From Alkalisalibacterium limincola (GTDB lineage: Bacteria; Pseudomonadota; Gammaproteobacteria; Xanthomonadales; Xanthomonadaceae), in the NCBI RefSeq assembly GCF_008017755.1, contig NZ_VRTS01000001.1:186001-250000 (forward strand): DNA of 64,000 bases. The letters are read 5' to 3'. This document shows, in pieces, positions 28,613-37,498 of this stretch. How positions within the stretch are numbered: position 1 is the stretch's first letter; the number at the start of each line of letters is the position of its first letter. The notes under the pieces were generated by a model. The model made no database searches, was not told where the DNA came from, and saw only the letters and a program-made list of their open reading frames with translations. Made by a program: the position numbers and the translations under genes.

Positions 28613-29400
28613 CCATTCACCTCCGCGACACGCATCGCCCGGCGGGCACGCAGGTGCCGGCTCAGGCGCGGCTGGCCCCATTCGCCGCTGCGCCGGCCGG
28701 CGGTATCCACCGGCGTCGCGGTCCCGGCGTGGATCTGGGCGAACCTGACGGCCAGCGCATCGAGGTTCTCCAGCACCACGCGCGCCTGGATGACGGCGTG
28801 GCTTTCACGACGCTCATCGAAGTCATAGCGGTAGTGCCCGAATACCGGCCCGGTATCGATGCCGGCGTCGATCCGCAACAAGGTCATGCCCACGCGTCCC
28901 AGGTCACGTTCGGCAATCGCCCAGAAACAGCCGTGGGCATTGCGGTATTCCGGGCAGATGCCGGGATGCATGACGAAGGTTCCGTCACGCGGGATCGAGA
29001 ACACCTTGCGGGGCAGCAGCTGCTTGCAGCGCGCGAGCACGATGTCCGGGCGCAGCTCGTGGAGGAAGGCGACCACCCGCCGGTCGCCGCCCCTGGCAAC
29101 GTGCAGTTCACGGACCTCGGGCGTGGGACCGTACCGGGCCTCCATGGCAGCAAGGGCGTGCCGGAACCAGGCCTGGTCCGCCCGTCGCTGGAAGATGCGC
29201 TGGTAGACGCGCATGGCCGCAACATCGAGCATTCCCAGCAGCCCCACGCGGCGAAACTCCCTCAGGTAGCGCTGTCGCTTCTGGGCGCCGGTCTCCTCGA
29301 GCACCACGACTCCGGCCAGGGTCGAGAACGATGCCAGCCACGAGGCCAGGCCCCGACGGTCGAACGCATCATCGGCGTGGCAGATCAGTACCGTACGCAC
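28609..29400 (-). CDS. Formyltransferase-domain protein
   Basis: This roughly 263-residue protein has a formyl-transferase fold: a central region with FVMHPGICPEYRNAHG and MTLLRIDAGIDTGPV, matching the N10-formyl-THF transferase core where HPG and D-GP are conserved. It is not methionyl-tRNA formyltransferase, since it lacks the usual N-terminal start and C-terminal tRNA-binding domain. Sugar N-formylation in a surface glycan is the likeliest role given the coupled deacetylase. The start is uncertain: I chose the GTG at 29400, which begins the conserved region. Confidence 0.72.
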   Translation of the reverse strand: MRTVLICHADDAFDRRGLASWLASFSTLAGVVVLEETGAQKRQRYLREFRRVGLLGMLDVAAMRVYQRIFQRRADQAWFRHALAAMEARYGPTPEVRELHVARGGDRRVVAFLHELRPDIVLARCKQLLPRKVFSIPRDGTFVMHPGICPEYRNAHGCFWAIAERDLGRVGMTLLRIDAGIDTGPVFGHYRYDFDERRESHAVIQARVVLENLDALAVRFAQIHAGTATPVDTAGRRSGEWGQPRLSRHLRARRAMRVAEVNG

Positions 29401-29539
29401 GTCAGCTTCACTTCGATTGAACTCCCTCGCGCCTCGACGCGCCCCAGTCGATGGACGAGAACGCGAAAGGCGGCGTGAACCTGACACTCGCGAGCCCGGA
29501 TCGTCACGGCACCGCTTGCCGCGGGGCTAAGCCGTGGCG

Positions 29540-30169
29540 TCAGAACGACGAGCCCGGCTGCTCGAGGAACGCCAGCTCGGCCGCGGTCGATTCGCGACCC
29601 AGGATGGCGTTGCGGTGCGGAAAACGCCCGAAGCGCTCGATCACCTCCAGGTGCCGGCGGGCGAAGTCCAGGAAACCGTCGAATGCCTCGCGGTCTTCCG
29701 GCGGCACCTGCGCGGCGAGCGCGGTGAAGCGCTCGACCGCCTCGCGCTGCAGCCCCAGGTCCTCGGCGTGCTCCAGCGGCAGGTAGGCGAAGACGCGCTG
29801 CACCGACCGCAGGGACTGGTCCCGGCCCGCATCCAGCCCCTCGCGGGCGATCTCCCTGGCCCGCGCATCGAATGCGAAGGCCCCCGGCGTTCCCCGATGG
29901 ATGTTCCGCGGGAACTGGTCGGTGAGCACGATCAGTGCCAACCAGCCTTCGGGCGTGGCGCTCCACTGCGACAAGCGGCCATCGGCGGCCGCCTGGACCG
30001 CCGCTTCGAAGCGCTCCCGGATCCGGCGGTCGACCGCCTCGTCCTTGGACCACCACAATCCGGCCTGGCGTTGCGCAATGGCCCGATCGGGGCCGTCCAT
30101 GTCGCCGAACCAGAACGCCAGGACCTCGTCGGGACCGATGCCCGGGTTGTCGATGTGCTGCTCAGCCAT
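29540..30169 (-). CDS. DUF924 family protein
   Basis: This 209-residue helical protein matches DUF924 (COG3803), with FWFGDMDGPD near the start, WWSKDEAVD, LTDQFPRNIHRG, and the central YLPLEHAEDL. The family is predicted to adopt a TPR-like helical fold and its function is unknown. The ATG at 30169 overlaps the stop of the upstream alcohol dehydrogenase by 8 bp, so it is co-transcribed with it. Confidence 0.85.
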   Translation of the reverse strand: MAEQHIDNPGIGPDEVLAFWFGDMDGPDRAIAQRQAGLWWSKDEAVDRRIRERFEAAVQAAADGRLSQWSATPEGWLALIVLTDQFPRNIHRGTPGAFAFDARAREIAREGLDAGRDQSLRSVQRVFAYLPLEHAEDLGLQREAVERFTALAAQVPPEDREAFDGFLDFARRHLEVIERFGRFPHRNAILGRESTAAELAFLEQPGSSF

Positions 30170-31214
30170 GCAGGGTCCCCATGTCGATGACGAAGCGGTA
30201 GCGCACGTCGCCCCGCTGCATGCGCTCGTACGCGGTGTTGACGTCCTTGATGTCGAGCATCTCGACATCGCAACTGATGCCATTTTCGGCGCAGAAGTCG
30301 AGCATTTCCTGCGTCTCCGGCAGTCCCCCGATCAGCGACCCCGACAACCGGCGCCGCGCGAACACCAGTGGGCCGGTCTGCAGGGGCGGGTCGGTGGGGG
30401 CCAGCATGCCGACCAGGATCAGGGTGCCGTCGCGCTTGAGCGCGTTCACGTAGGGATTGAGGTCGTGGGCGACGGGGACCGTGTCGAGGATGAAGTCGAA
30501 GCGTCCCGCGACGCCTTCCATCGCCGACTCGTCGGTCGACACGACGACCTCGTGCGCGCCGTGCTTCCTTGCCTCGTCCACCTTCGATGCCGAGCGGGTG
30601 AACAGGGTGACGTGCGCACCCAGTGCGCGGGCGAACTTCACGCCCATGTGGCCCAGGCCACCCATGCCGACCACGCCGACGCGATGCCCCTCGCCCACCC
30701 CGAACTGCTTGAGCGGCGAGTAGGTGGTGATGCCGGCGCACAGCAGTGGCGCGGCTGCCGCCGGATCCAGCGCCTCGGGCATGCGCAGCACGAAGCGGTC
30801 GCTCACGACGATGCGCTCGGAATAGCCGCCATAGGTGCGGCTGCCATCGTGGCGGTCCTCGCCGTTGTAGGTGGCGACCCAGCCCTTCTCGCAGTACTGC
30901 TCCAGCCCGTCGTTGCACGAGGCGCACTGCCGGCAGGAATCCACCAGGCAGCCAACGCCGACCCGGTCGCCCGGCGCGAAGCCCTGCACCTTGTCGCCGA
31001 CGGAGACGACTCGGCCAACGATCTCGTGCCCCGGCACCACCGGATAGAACGTCATGCCCCAGTCGTTGTGCACGAAATGGATGTCGGTGTGGCAGATGCC
31101 GCAGTACTCGATGGCGATGACCACGTCGTCGGGGCGCGGGTCCCTGCGCTCGATCGAAAAGGGAGCGACACCGGACTCGGGGGACTGGGCGGCATAGGCG
31201 CGGACCTGGGACAT
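30162..31214 (-). CDS. Zinc-dependent alcohol/aldehyde dehydrogenase, YahK/CAD type
   Basis: This 350-residue medium-chain dehydrogenase should reduce aldehydes with NADPH. Catalytic zinc ligands lie in CGICHTD and GHEIVG. Four structural-zinc cysteines lie in CLVDSCRQCASCNDGLEQYC. The Rossmann motif is VVGMGGLGHMG. The ATG at 31214 has AAGGAG eight bases upstream; a longer open frame is not supported. It heads a two-gene unit with the DUF924 gene. Confidence 0.9.
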   Translation of the reverse strand: MSQVRAYAAQSPESGVAPFSIERRDPRPDDVVIAIEYCGICHTDIHFVHNDWGMTFYPVVPGHEIVGRVVSVGDKVQGFAPGDRVGVGCLVDSCRQCASCNDGLEQYCEKGWVATYNGEDRHDGSRTYGGYSERIVVSDRFVLRMPEALDPAAAAPLLCAGITTYSPLKQFGVGEGHRVGVVGMGGLGHMGVKFARALGAHVTLFTRSASKVDEARKHGAHEVVVSTDESAMEGVAGRFDFILDTVPVAHDLNPYVNALKRDGTLILVGMLAPTDPPLQTGPLVFARRRLSGSLIGGLPETQEMLDFCAENGISCDVEMLDIKDVNTAYERMQRGDVRYRFVIDMGTLHG

Positions 31215-31383
31215 GGTACGTACTCCTTCGCGGGGGGGCCTTGGAGTATCCCACCACCCGCGCTGGCGTGGCGGAATCACCCCCGGCATCCCGGTGCGCC
31301 CCGGTGTCGAATCGTGCGACGCTTGTTCGACCATCGATGGCCACCCCTCCCATGGAGGGAAACCCAATGGAGGCCGACGGATC

Positions 31384-31504
31384 ATGAGCACGATCACACC
31401 GCGTCTGTGGTTCTACCCGCGGCCAGCGCGTCATGGCAGCTGCGATGCCGATGGGAAAGCTTGACCTGGCCACGCCCGAAGCCGCGTTCGAACGCAACGA
31501 CTGA
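31384..31504 (+). pseudogene. Remnant of a VOC/PhnB-like gene
   Basis: The gap from 31215 to 31565 (351 bp) has no intact gene. It holds an N-terminal fragment, MSTITPRLWFYPR, typical of PhnB-like vicinal-oxygen-chelate proteins. In the +1 frame it is joined directly to a C-terminal fragment, RVMAAAMPMGKLDLATPEAA, typical of the end of the same family. About 100 internal codons are missing. A ribosome-binding site (GGAGG) still precedes the ATG. This is consistent with an internal deletion, not a point error. Confidence 0.55.
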
Positions 31505-31565
31505 GCCCCCAACCCCACTCGCCGGACCGGGCCCGCTCGGCCAGGCACGCTCCAGGAGAAAGACG

Positions 31566-32207
31566 ATGGACAAGGAAATCACGCTCTACACCAACCCCTG
31601 GTCACGCGGGGCGATCGCCCATTGGATGCTGGAAGAGGTGGGCGTGCCGTACCGCATCGAGGTGCTCGACTACAAGGGCCAGATGAAGACACCGCAGTAC
31701 CTGGCGATCAACCCGATGGGCAAGGTTCCCGCCATCGTGCACGGGAATCGGGTCGTCACGGAAACCGCAGCGATCTGCGCATACCTTGCCGATGCGTTCC
31801 CCGAAGCCGGCCTGGCACCGCCGCCGGCGGAGCGCGCCGCCTACTACCGCTGGCTGTTCTTCGGGGCGGGCCCGATGGAGACGGCCCTGTCGCTGTCGGC
31901 CTGCGATTTCGAACCGACCCCCGAGCAGCAGATGCAGATGGGTTTCGGCACCAAGGCGCGGGTGCTCGACACCCTCGCCGACGCCCTTCGCGACCGCCGC
32001 CACATCGCCGGTGATCGATTCAGCGCGGCGGATGTCTACGTGGGTTCCTTCGTCGGATGGAGCATGCAGTTCGGCACCATCGACAAGCGGCCGGAATTCG
32101 TTGCGTACTGGGACGGGCTCAAGGACCGGCCGGCGCATCGACGCGTCGAGGAACAGACCGAGCGGATGGCCCCCCCGCCCGTTGCGCAGGAAACTTCGCA
32201 AGGCTGA
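31566..32207 (+). CDS. Glutathione S-transferase family protein
   Basis: The 213-residue cytosolic protein has the thioredoxin-like GST N-domain with ITLYTNPWSRGAIAHWMLEE, the cis-Pro loop in GKVPAIV and the GSH-contact VVTETAAICAYLAD. An all-helical C-domain carries the conserved FSAADVYVGS motif. CCAGGAG precedes the ATG. The substrate is unknown. It follows the VOC-like remnant. Confidence 0.88.
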   Translation: MDKEITLYTNPWSRGAIAHWMLEEVGVPYRIEVLDYKGQMKTPQYLAINPMGKVPAIVHGNRVVTETAAICAYLADAFPEAGLAPPPAERAAYYRWLFFGAGPMETALSLSACDFEPTPEQQMQMGFGTKARVLDTLADALRDRRHIAGDRFSAADVYVGSFVGWSMQFGTIDKRPEFVAYWDGLKDRPAHRRVEEQTERMAPPPVAQETSQG

Positions 32208-32327
32208 CGCGATGGGCTTGCGCCTCCGGGCAGCAACCGCCCTCACCGGGCGGGGAGCGATTTCTCATCGCGTTCAGCCAGATGGTTGGATGCTGACGGT
32301 CCAGACCCATGCCATGGAGGCAAGCCG

Positions 32328-32669
32328 ATGAGGACCCTGTTGCTAGCGATGACCGCAGGCGCATGCATGAGCTTGGCCGCCTGCACCCCCGACCGCGAGG
32401 GCGAGATGGGACGCGTCGATCCGGCGACCCCGCCACCGGACGGAGTCACGGTGACCGTCGACGCCGCCGAGCGCGAGCGCCAGTACCGCGATGCCCTGGC
32501 GGCCTGCGCCGACGTGGAGCCCGCGCTCTCGCGCGAGCAGTGCGAGGCGGAGGCCCGAAGGGCGTACGAAGGCAGACCGGACGACAGGCGGACCAGCGCT
32601 AGTTGCGAGCCGGTCCGGCTGACAGACGGCATGCCGGCCTGGGAGCGCTGGCAGTTCGCCCGACCGTGA
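32328..32669 (+). CDS. Small putative lipoprotein
   Basis: This 113-residue protein has a lipoprotein signal with lipobox SLAAC at residues 15-19. After it come an acidic/Pro-rich stretch and a segment with three Cys (ALAACADVEPALSREQCEAE and a later SCEPV). No family is recognised. GGAGG lies ten bases before the ATG. It precedes the signal peptidase gene by 69 bp. Confidence 0.7.
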   Translation: MRTLLLAMTAGACMSLAACTPDREGEMGRVDPATPPPDGVTVTVDAAERERQYRDALAACADVEPALSREQCEAEARRAYEGRPDDRRTSASCEPVRLTDGMPAWERWQFARP

Positions 32670-32738
32670 GTTCCAGCACATGCAGGCGGTGGGCGACCCG
32701 CGGGAAGCTGGTCGCCCCTCTCCACAGGATGCACGGCA

Positions 32739-33365
32739 ATGGCAGGCACCGCCCCGGGCGCCCCCTCCCCGCCGCAACGCCGCTGGGTGCGCAACGAGAT
32801 CCTGCCGCTGCTCCTGCTGCTGCTGCTCCTGGGCGCGGCGCGCTCCTCGTTCGCCAACCACTACCACGTGCCCTCCAGTTCCATGGAGCCGACGCTCGAG
32901 CCCGGCGACCGGGTCCTGGTGGACATGTCGGCCTATGGCCTGCGCCTGCCCTTCACCAAGATCCGGCCCTTCACTGCTTCACCGCCACGACCGGGCGATG
33001 TCGCGATCTTCGACTCCCCCAGCGATGGCGTGCTGATGATCAAGCGTGTCGTTGCGGTGGCGGGCGACCAGGTGGAGTTGTTCAGGGGCAGCCTGAGCAT
33101 CAATGGCCAGCGGCTCGCCGGAGAGGTGCGCGCGGACACAGAGCACTTCGGCGATCGGGAGGTGCGCATCAAGCTCGACCGCGGGGGCGGCCCCGACATC
33201 ATGCGCATGCAGGTCCCGGAAGGCCACGTGCTGGTCCTTGGCGACTACCGCGGCAACAGCGTGGACAGCCGCTACTACGGCCTGATCGCAACCAGCGAGT
33301 TGTACGGCCGCGCCACCCGCGTGTACTACCGGCGCAACGAGGGCTTCGTCTGGAGACCGCTTTGA
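32739..33365 (+). CDS. Signal peptidase I (LepB-type), second copy likely
   Basis: This 208-residue protein removes signal peptides at the inner membrane. It has one N-terminal membrane helix (ILPLLLLLLLLGAARSSF), the catalytic Ser in PSSSMEPTL and the general-base Lys in IKRVVAVAGD. The later family boxes GHVLVLGDYRGNSVDSRYYG are present. At 208 residues it is shorter than the main LepB. It is not beside lepA-rnc, where the housekeeping copy normally lies, so I treat it as an accessory copy. Confidence 0.85.
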   Translation: MAGTAPGAPSPPQRRWVRNEILPLLLLLLLLGAARSSFANHYHVPSSSMEPTLEPGDRVLVDMSAYGLRLPFTKIRPFTASPPRPGDVAIFDSPSDGVLMIKRVVAVAGDQVELFRGSLSINGQRLAGEVRADTEHFGDREVRIKLDRGGGPDIMRMQVPEGHVLVLGDYRGNSVDSRYYGLIATSELYGRATRVYYRRNEGFVWRPL

Positions 33366-33375
33366 AGCTGGCGCC

Positions 33376-33858
33376 TCAGGGACCGTGTCCGGCGTCCCCG
33401 CCCTCGACCTCGATCGCATCCACCGGACCGTCGAAGGCGATGAACAGCACGCAATCGGGACCCGGCGCGCACTCGCCTTCATGCGGAAGTCCCGCCGGGC
33501 CGTAGGCGTACATCCCTGGCGTGAGATCGATCGGATCGTGCCCGTCGTAGGTGATGCGAAGCCTCCCTGAGACCAGCGTCATGCGCTCGGCCGCCGTGTG
33601 CCTGTGTCGCGCGATGGAAGCTCCCCCGGGGACCCGGAAGAAGATATCGGCATCGCTGCCGTCGGGGTCGCCGTGCAGCACCACCAGCGCGCAGCCCTCC
33701 GGCAGGAACTCCGGGCACGGCCCCCACTCCAGCGACGGATCGTCGTGGGCCCACGCCAACGCCCGGGCCTGGCCATTCACGGGCTCCGTGTCCTGGGCGC
33801 GCGCCTGCCCCGTTGCGAGAGCGGCTGCGGTGACGGATATCAGTATGAGCGAACGCAT
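33376..33858 (-). CDS. Exported cupin-domain protein
   Basis: This 160-residue protein has a signal peptide (cut after ARA) and a single cupin domain: HRHTAAERMTLVSGRLR carries the first metal box and LPHEGECAP the second. The ATG at 33858 has AGGAGG five bases upstream. It ends 10 bp from the convergent signal peptidase gene. Its fold and export resemble the cupin at 5912-6511; the ligand and function are unknown. Confidence 0.8.
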   Translation of the reverse strand: MRSLILISVTAAALATGQARAQDTEPVNGQARALAWAHDDPSLEWGPCPEFLPEGCALVVLHGDPDGSDADIFFRVPGGASIARHRHTAAERMTLVSGRLRITYDGHDPIDLTPGMYAYGPAGLPHEGECAPGPDCVLFIAFDGPVDAIEVEGGDAGHGP

Positions 33859-33958
33859 GGTGGCCTCCTGTACGACGGACGTCGGCGGATCAGTGCATAC
33901 GCATGTCCTGTCCAACGCAGGAACCCTGGAATCCGGCCAGCAACCCGGGCGATGGCGG

Positions 33959-36900
33959 TCAGCCCGCGCCCATCGACTGGGTGCCGCGGGAGGCGCGCAG
34001 CAGGCGACCCATCATCGACCTGAGCGCCAACGGCTTGAGCGGCTTGTGCAGCAGTTGGCAGCCGGCGGCCACGGCGGCATCACGAACGGCCTGGCTGTGA
34101 TCGGCGGTGATCAGGATGGCATCGAGATGGCCCAGCTCGCCCCTGAGGCGTGCCAGCACATCCAGTCCCGTCTGGTCGTCATCCAGATGGTAGTCCAGCA
34201 ACACGAGGTCGGGCCGCTGCTGGCCGGCCAGTGACAGCGCGGCATCCCCCTCTGCGGCAGCCAGAACCTCGCAGCCCCACCCGTGCAGCAGCGCACGCAT
34301 CCCGGCCAGCACGCCGGGGTCGTTGTCGACGACCAGCACGCGGGCCATCGGCGGGGCATCGGCAGGGTCGCTCGTTCGCGGCTGTGGTCGCACCACCGGA
34401 TCGGTGCGCGGCACCTCGATCTCGAACACCGTTCCCTTCCCGACATTCGAGCGCAGCCGGATCGGGTGCCTCAGCAGGCGTGCGATTCGCTCGGCAATGG
34501 CCAGGCCCAGGCCCAGGCCCTGCCCGCCACGCGCCAGGCGACGGAATTCCTCGAAGATCAAGCCCTGGTCGGCCTCGGCGATGCCGGGCCCGGTATCCCA
34601 TACCTGCAGCAGCAGGCGCCCCCCCTGTCTGCGCACCCCCAGCAGGATCCGGCCGTGCTGCGTGTAGCGCACGGCGTTGGCGAGGAAGTTCTGCAGCACC
34701 CGTCGCAGCAGTTGCGGATCACTGCGGATCCACGCCCGGCTCTGCACGCAACGCAGCTCCAGCCCCTTCTCGCGCGCAAGCACGCCGAACTCCGCAGCCA
34801 GGTGCTGCAGCACCTCGTCCAGCCCGAAGGCCTGCACCCTGGGATTCATTCCGCCGGCGTCGAGGCGGCTGATGTCGAGCAGTCCCGACAGGAGGCCTTC
34901 AGCGGAACCCAGCGCGCCATCCACATGCCGGACCGCATCGGCCTGCTCGGCCGTGCTGGACTGTTGCCCAAGCGCATGGGTAAACAAGCGCGCGGCATTG
35001 ATGGGCTGTGCGAGATCGTGGCTGACCGCCGCCAGGAAACGGCTCTTGGCCTGGTTCGCACGCTCGGCGGCGACACTGGCGCGGGCGAGCTCGGCGGTGC
35101 GCTCCCCGACCCGCTGTTCCAGGGTCTCGGCCACCAGCTTGAGCTCCGATTCGGCATGGCGGAACGCGGTGACGTCGGTGAACGTCGCCACGAAGCCGCC
35201 GCCGGGCATCGGGTTGCCGCGGATCTCGACGATGGTGCCATCGGGAAAGCGGCGTTCCGACAAATGGGGCGTGCCCGCACGCATGTGCGAGAGACGCTTC
35301 TCCACGTGGCCGGCGATGTCGTCGCCGGGCTGGTGGCGTTGCAGCGCATGGGCGGCCAGTTCGGCCACCGGCCGCCCGACCCGGAGCAATTCGTCCGGAA
35401 AGCCGAACAGTTCCGCATAGCGACTGTTCCAGGCCACCAGTCGCAGTTCGCGATCAACCACGCTGATGCCCTGGCTCATGTTTTCCAGCGCCGCCTCCAG
35501 CACCCGCTGGTTGAAGCGCAGGGCCTGCGATGCCTCGCCCACGATGGTGGCCACGGTGTCCAGATCGCCACTGTCCTCGCGTCGCGCGGCATCCAGCAGC
35601 AGTCGCGAAGAGGCGGCACCCAGCACTGCCGACAGCTCGCGCTCCACCCGGGCCTGCACCTCCGGCGTCACCGGACCCGGTGCCACCGGGTCGAGCAAGG
35701 CTTCCACGCGCCCCGGCGGAAGGAAGCGGGCGCCCACGTCCCTGAGCACCCGCGCATCCAGCTGGCCCGATGCGCCGCGCTTGGGCGTGCCGCGCCAGCT
35801 CGCCCACAGCAGCGTCGCGACGACGCTGGCCACGATGCTCAGGGTCACGGCCCGCCCCAGCCTGCCCCAGCCGGTCAGCCCGGCCAGCTGGTCGGGCGCC
35901 AGCCAGGCCAAACCCAGCGGACCTTCCGCCAGCCAGGCCGGCGAGGTCCCAGTCGCGTCGAGGTACGCCGGCAGCAACAGCGCCCAGCACCACACCACCA
36001 CGCCGGCCACCACGCCGGCCAGGACCGCCCGGGGCGGCGTGAGCGGACGCCAGATCGCGAACGCGACCGCCGGTGCGATCGTGGCCAGGGACGAAAACGA
36101 GATCGCACCGATGTCGGCCAGGGCCTCGCTGCCGCCGATCGCACGGCTGTAGCCCCAGGCCAGGAGCACCAGGGCGAAGATGACGAAACGGCGCTGCACC
36201 AGCACGTCGCCGCGCAGGTTGCGGCCGGACTGGCGGGCCCAGCCGCTGCGCACCAGCAGGGGCGCCAGCCAGTGGTTGCCCACCATCAGGCTCAGCGCCA
36301 GGGTGCCGATGATCACCATGCCCGTGGCGGCGCTCAGTCCGCCCAGGAACGCCACCAGGGCCAGGCCCTCGCGGCCTTCGGCCAATGGCAGGGCCAGCAC
36401 GTAGAGGTCAGACGGCACGCCCAGCGGGCCCAGCAACGCGTCACCGGCACGGGCCAGCGGCAGGATCGGCAGTGAGATCAGCACCAGGTAGACGGGGAAG
36501 AGCCAGCGCGCGGTCCGCAGGTGGGCGGGATTGCGGCATTCCACGATCCCGACATGGAACTGGTGCGGCAGCATGAACATCGCCAGCGCGCCGAGGACGA
36601 TCAACGGGATGAATCCCTGGGTGACGCGCTCAGGCGCCGCCGCGGCCGCCGCCGCGACCGCCTCGGGTGCAATGTCGAGGCCGAACCAGACGAACCATCC
36701 CAGGGCCAGCATCGCGCCCAGCTTCAGGATGGACTCCACGGCGATCGCCAGCACCATGCCCCGGTTGTGCTCGGCCGCCGATGCGCTGCGCGTGCCGAAC
36801 AGCACGGCGAACGCGCCCATGGCCAGGGCCACGTAGAGCGCGCTGTCCTGCCACGGCGGCGGCGACAGCTCCGATGCGCGCGTGAGCAGGCCGTAACTCA

Positions 36901-37315
36901 TCGCCACCGCCTGCAGCTGCAACGCGATGTAGGGAAGCATGCCCAGCACCGCCACCAGCGTGATTACCGCCGCCAGCCAGCTGTCGCGGCCCAGCCGCGT
37001 GGCGACCAGGTCGGCAAGCGAGGTCGAGTTGTGCTCGCGGGCAAGCCGCACCAGCTTGAGCAGCAGGCCCAAGCCGAACACGTAGAGCATGATCGCGCCG
37101 ATGAAGGTCGGCGGGATCGGCCAGCCCGAGCGGGTCGCCTGGGTGACCGTGCCGTAGAAGGTCCAGGAGGTGCAGTGCACCGCCAACGACAGGCCATAGA
37201 CCCAGGCCCAGCGACCGGCGAACAGGTCGGCGCGTCGCTCGCCCCAGACCGCGGCGGCGAACAGCAGACCCAGCCACAGCAAGCCTGCGGCGATGACCAT
37301 CGTGTCAGTCAACAT
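33959..37315 (-). CDS. SLC5-type hybrid sensor histidine kinase (CrbS/MxtR-like)
   Basis: This 1118-residue protein joins a sodium:solute-symporter-like membrane domain (about residues 1-490, some 13 helices), a PAS domain (about 580-690), a kinase core (H-box FLAAVSHDLAQPINAARL, N-box NFLANAVRYTQ, G-boxes DTGPGI and GLGLGLAIA) and a C-terminal receiver (LVLLDYHLDD). This is the layout of CrbS/MxtR kinases, which pair with LuxR-type regulators such as CrbR/ErdR in acetate use. I chose the ATG at 37315. It is downstream of the TonB receptor but separated from it by a strong terminator. Confidence 0.88.
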   Translation of the reverse strand: MLTDTMVIAAGLLWLGLLFAAAVWGERRADLFAGRWAWVYGLSLAVHCTSWTFYGTVTQATRSGWPIPPTFIGAIMLYVFGLGLLLKLVRLAREHNSTSLADLVATRLGRDSWLAAVITLVAVLGMLPYIALQLQAVAMSYGLLTRASELSPPPWQDSALYVALAMGAFAVLFGTRSASAAEHNRGMVLAIAVESILKLGAMLALGWFVWFGLDIAPEAVAAAAAAAPERVTQGFIPLIVLGALAMFMLPHQFHVGIVECRNPAHLRTARWLFPVYLVLISLPILPLARAGDALLGPLGVPSDLYVLALPLAEGREGLALVAFLGGLSAATGMVIIGTLALSLMVGNHWLAPLLVRSGWARQSGRNLRGDVLVQRRFVIFALVLLAWGYSRAIGGSEALADIGAISFSSLATIAPAVAFAIWRPLTPPRAVLAGVVAGVVVWCWALLLPAYLDATGTSPAWLAEGPLGLAWLAPDQLAGLTGWGRLGRAVTLSIVASVVATLLWASWRGTPKRGASGQLDARVLRDVGARFLPPGRVEALLDPVAPGPVTPEVQARVERELSAVLGAASSRLLLDAARREDSGDLDTVATIVGEASQALRFNQRVLEAALENMSQGISVVDRELRLVAWNSRYAELFGFPDELLRVGRPVAELAAHALQRHQPGDDIAGHVEKRLSHMRAGTPHLSERRFPDGTIVEIRGNPMPGGGFVATFTDVTAFRHAESELKLVAETLEQRVGERTAELARASVAAERANQAKSRFLAAVSHDLAQPINAARLFTHALGQQSSTAEQADAVRHVDGALGSAEGLLSGLLDISRLDAGGMNPRVQAFGLDEVLQHLAAEFGVLAREKGLELRCVQSRAWIRSDPQLLRRVLQNFLANAVRYTQHGRILLGVRRQGGRLLLQVWDTGPGIAEADQGLIFEEFRRLARGGQGLGLGLAIAERIARLLRHPIRLRSNVGKGTVFEIEVPRTDPVVRPQPRTSDPADAPPMARVLVVDNDPGVLAGMRALLHGWGCEVLAAAEGDAALSLAGQQRPDLVLLDYHLDDDQTGLDVLARLRGELGHLDAILITADHSQAVRDAAVAAGCQLLHKPLKPLALRSMMGRLLRASRGTQSMGAG

Positions 37316-37420
37316 CCCGGCCCCTGGCCAATCCTCCGCGCCCTGCCCGGGCACGCCGCCCGATCCGGCCAGAGCATACGCGACGGACGCGGGAGCGGGC
37401 CGTTTCCGGCGGCGGGTGCG

Positions 37421-37455
37421 GAAAAGAAAACACCGGGCCGATGGATCGGCCCGGT
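37421..37455 (-). terminator. Intrinsic terminator of the TonB receptor gene
   Basis: A perfect 11-bp stem (ACCGGGCCGAT and its complement, 2-base spacing, so a 4-base loop once the top pairs open) is followed on the minus strand by GTTTTCTTTTCC. It lies 44 bp after the receptor stop and shields the kinase gene from read-through. Confidence 0.88.
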
Positions 37456-37498
37456 GGGGAAACGCGGCACGGATGCCGCCTCAAACGGGCGTGGACCC

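Noticed and set aside
29401-29539. Possible terminator or small gene between the formyltransferase and DUF924 genes
   Set aside because: Only a weak CACGGC/GCCGTG pairing with a 20-base loop and no T-run; no start with a ribosome-binding site.
31215-31224. GTACGTAC near the adh start as a third copy of the 3HB palindrome
   Set aside because: The two GTAC units are adjacent with no 4-base spacer, and it overlaps the ribosome-binding region; chance is sufficient.
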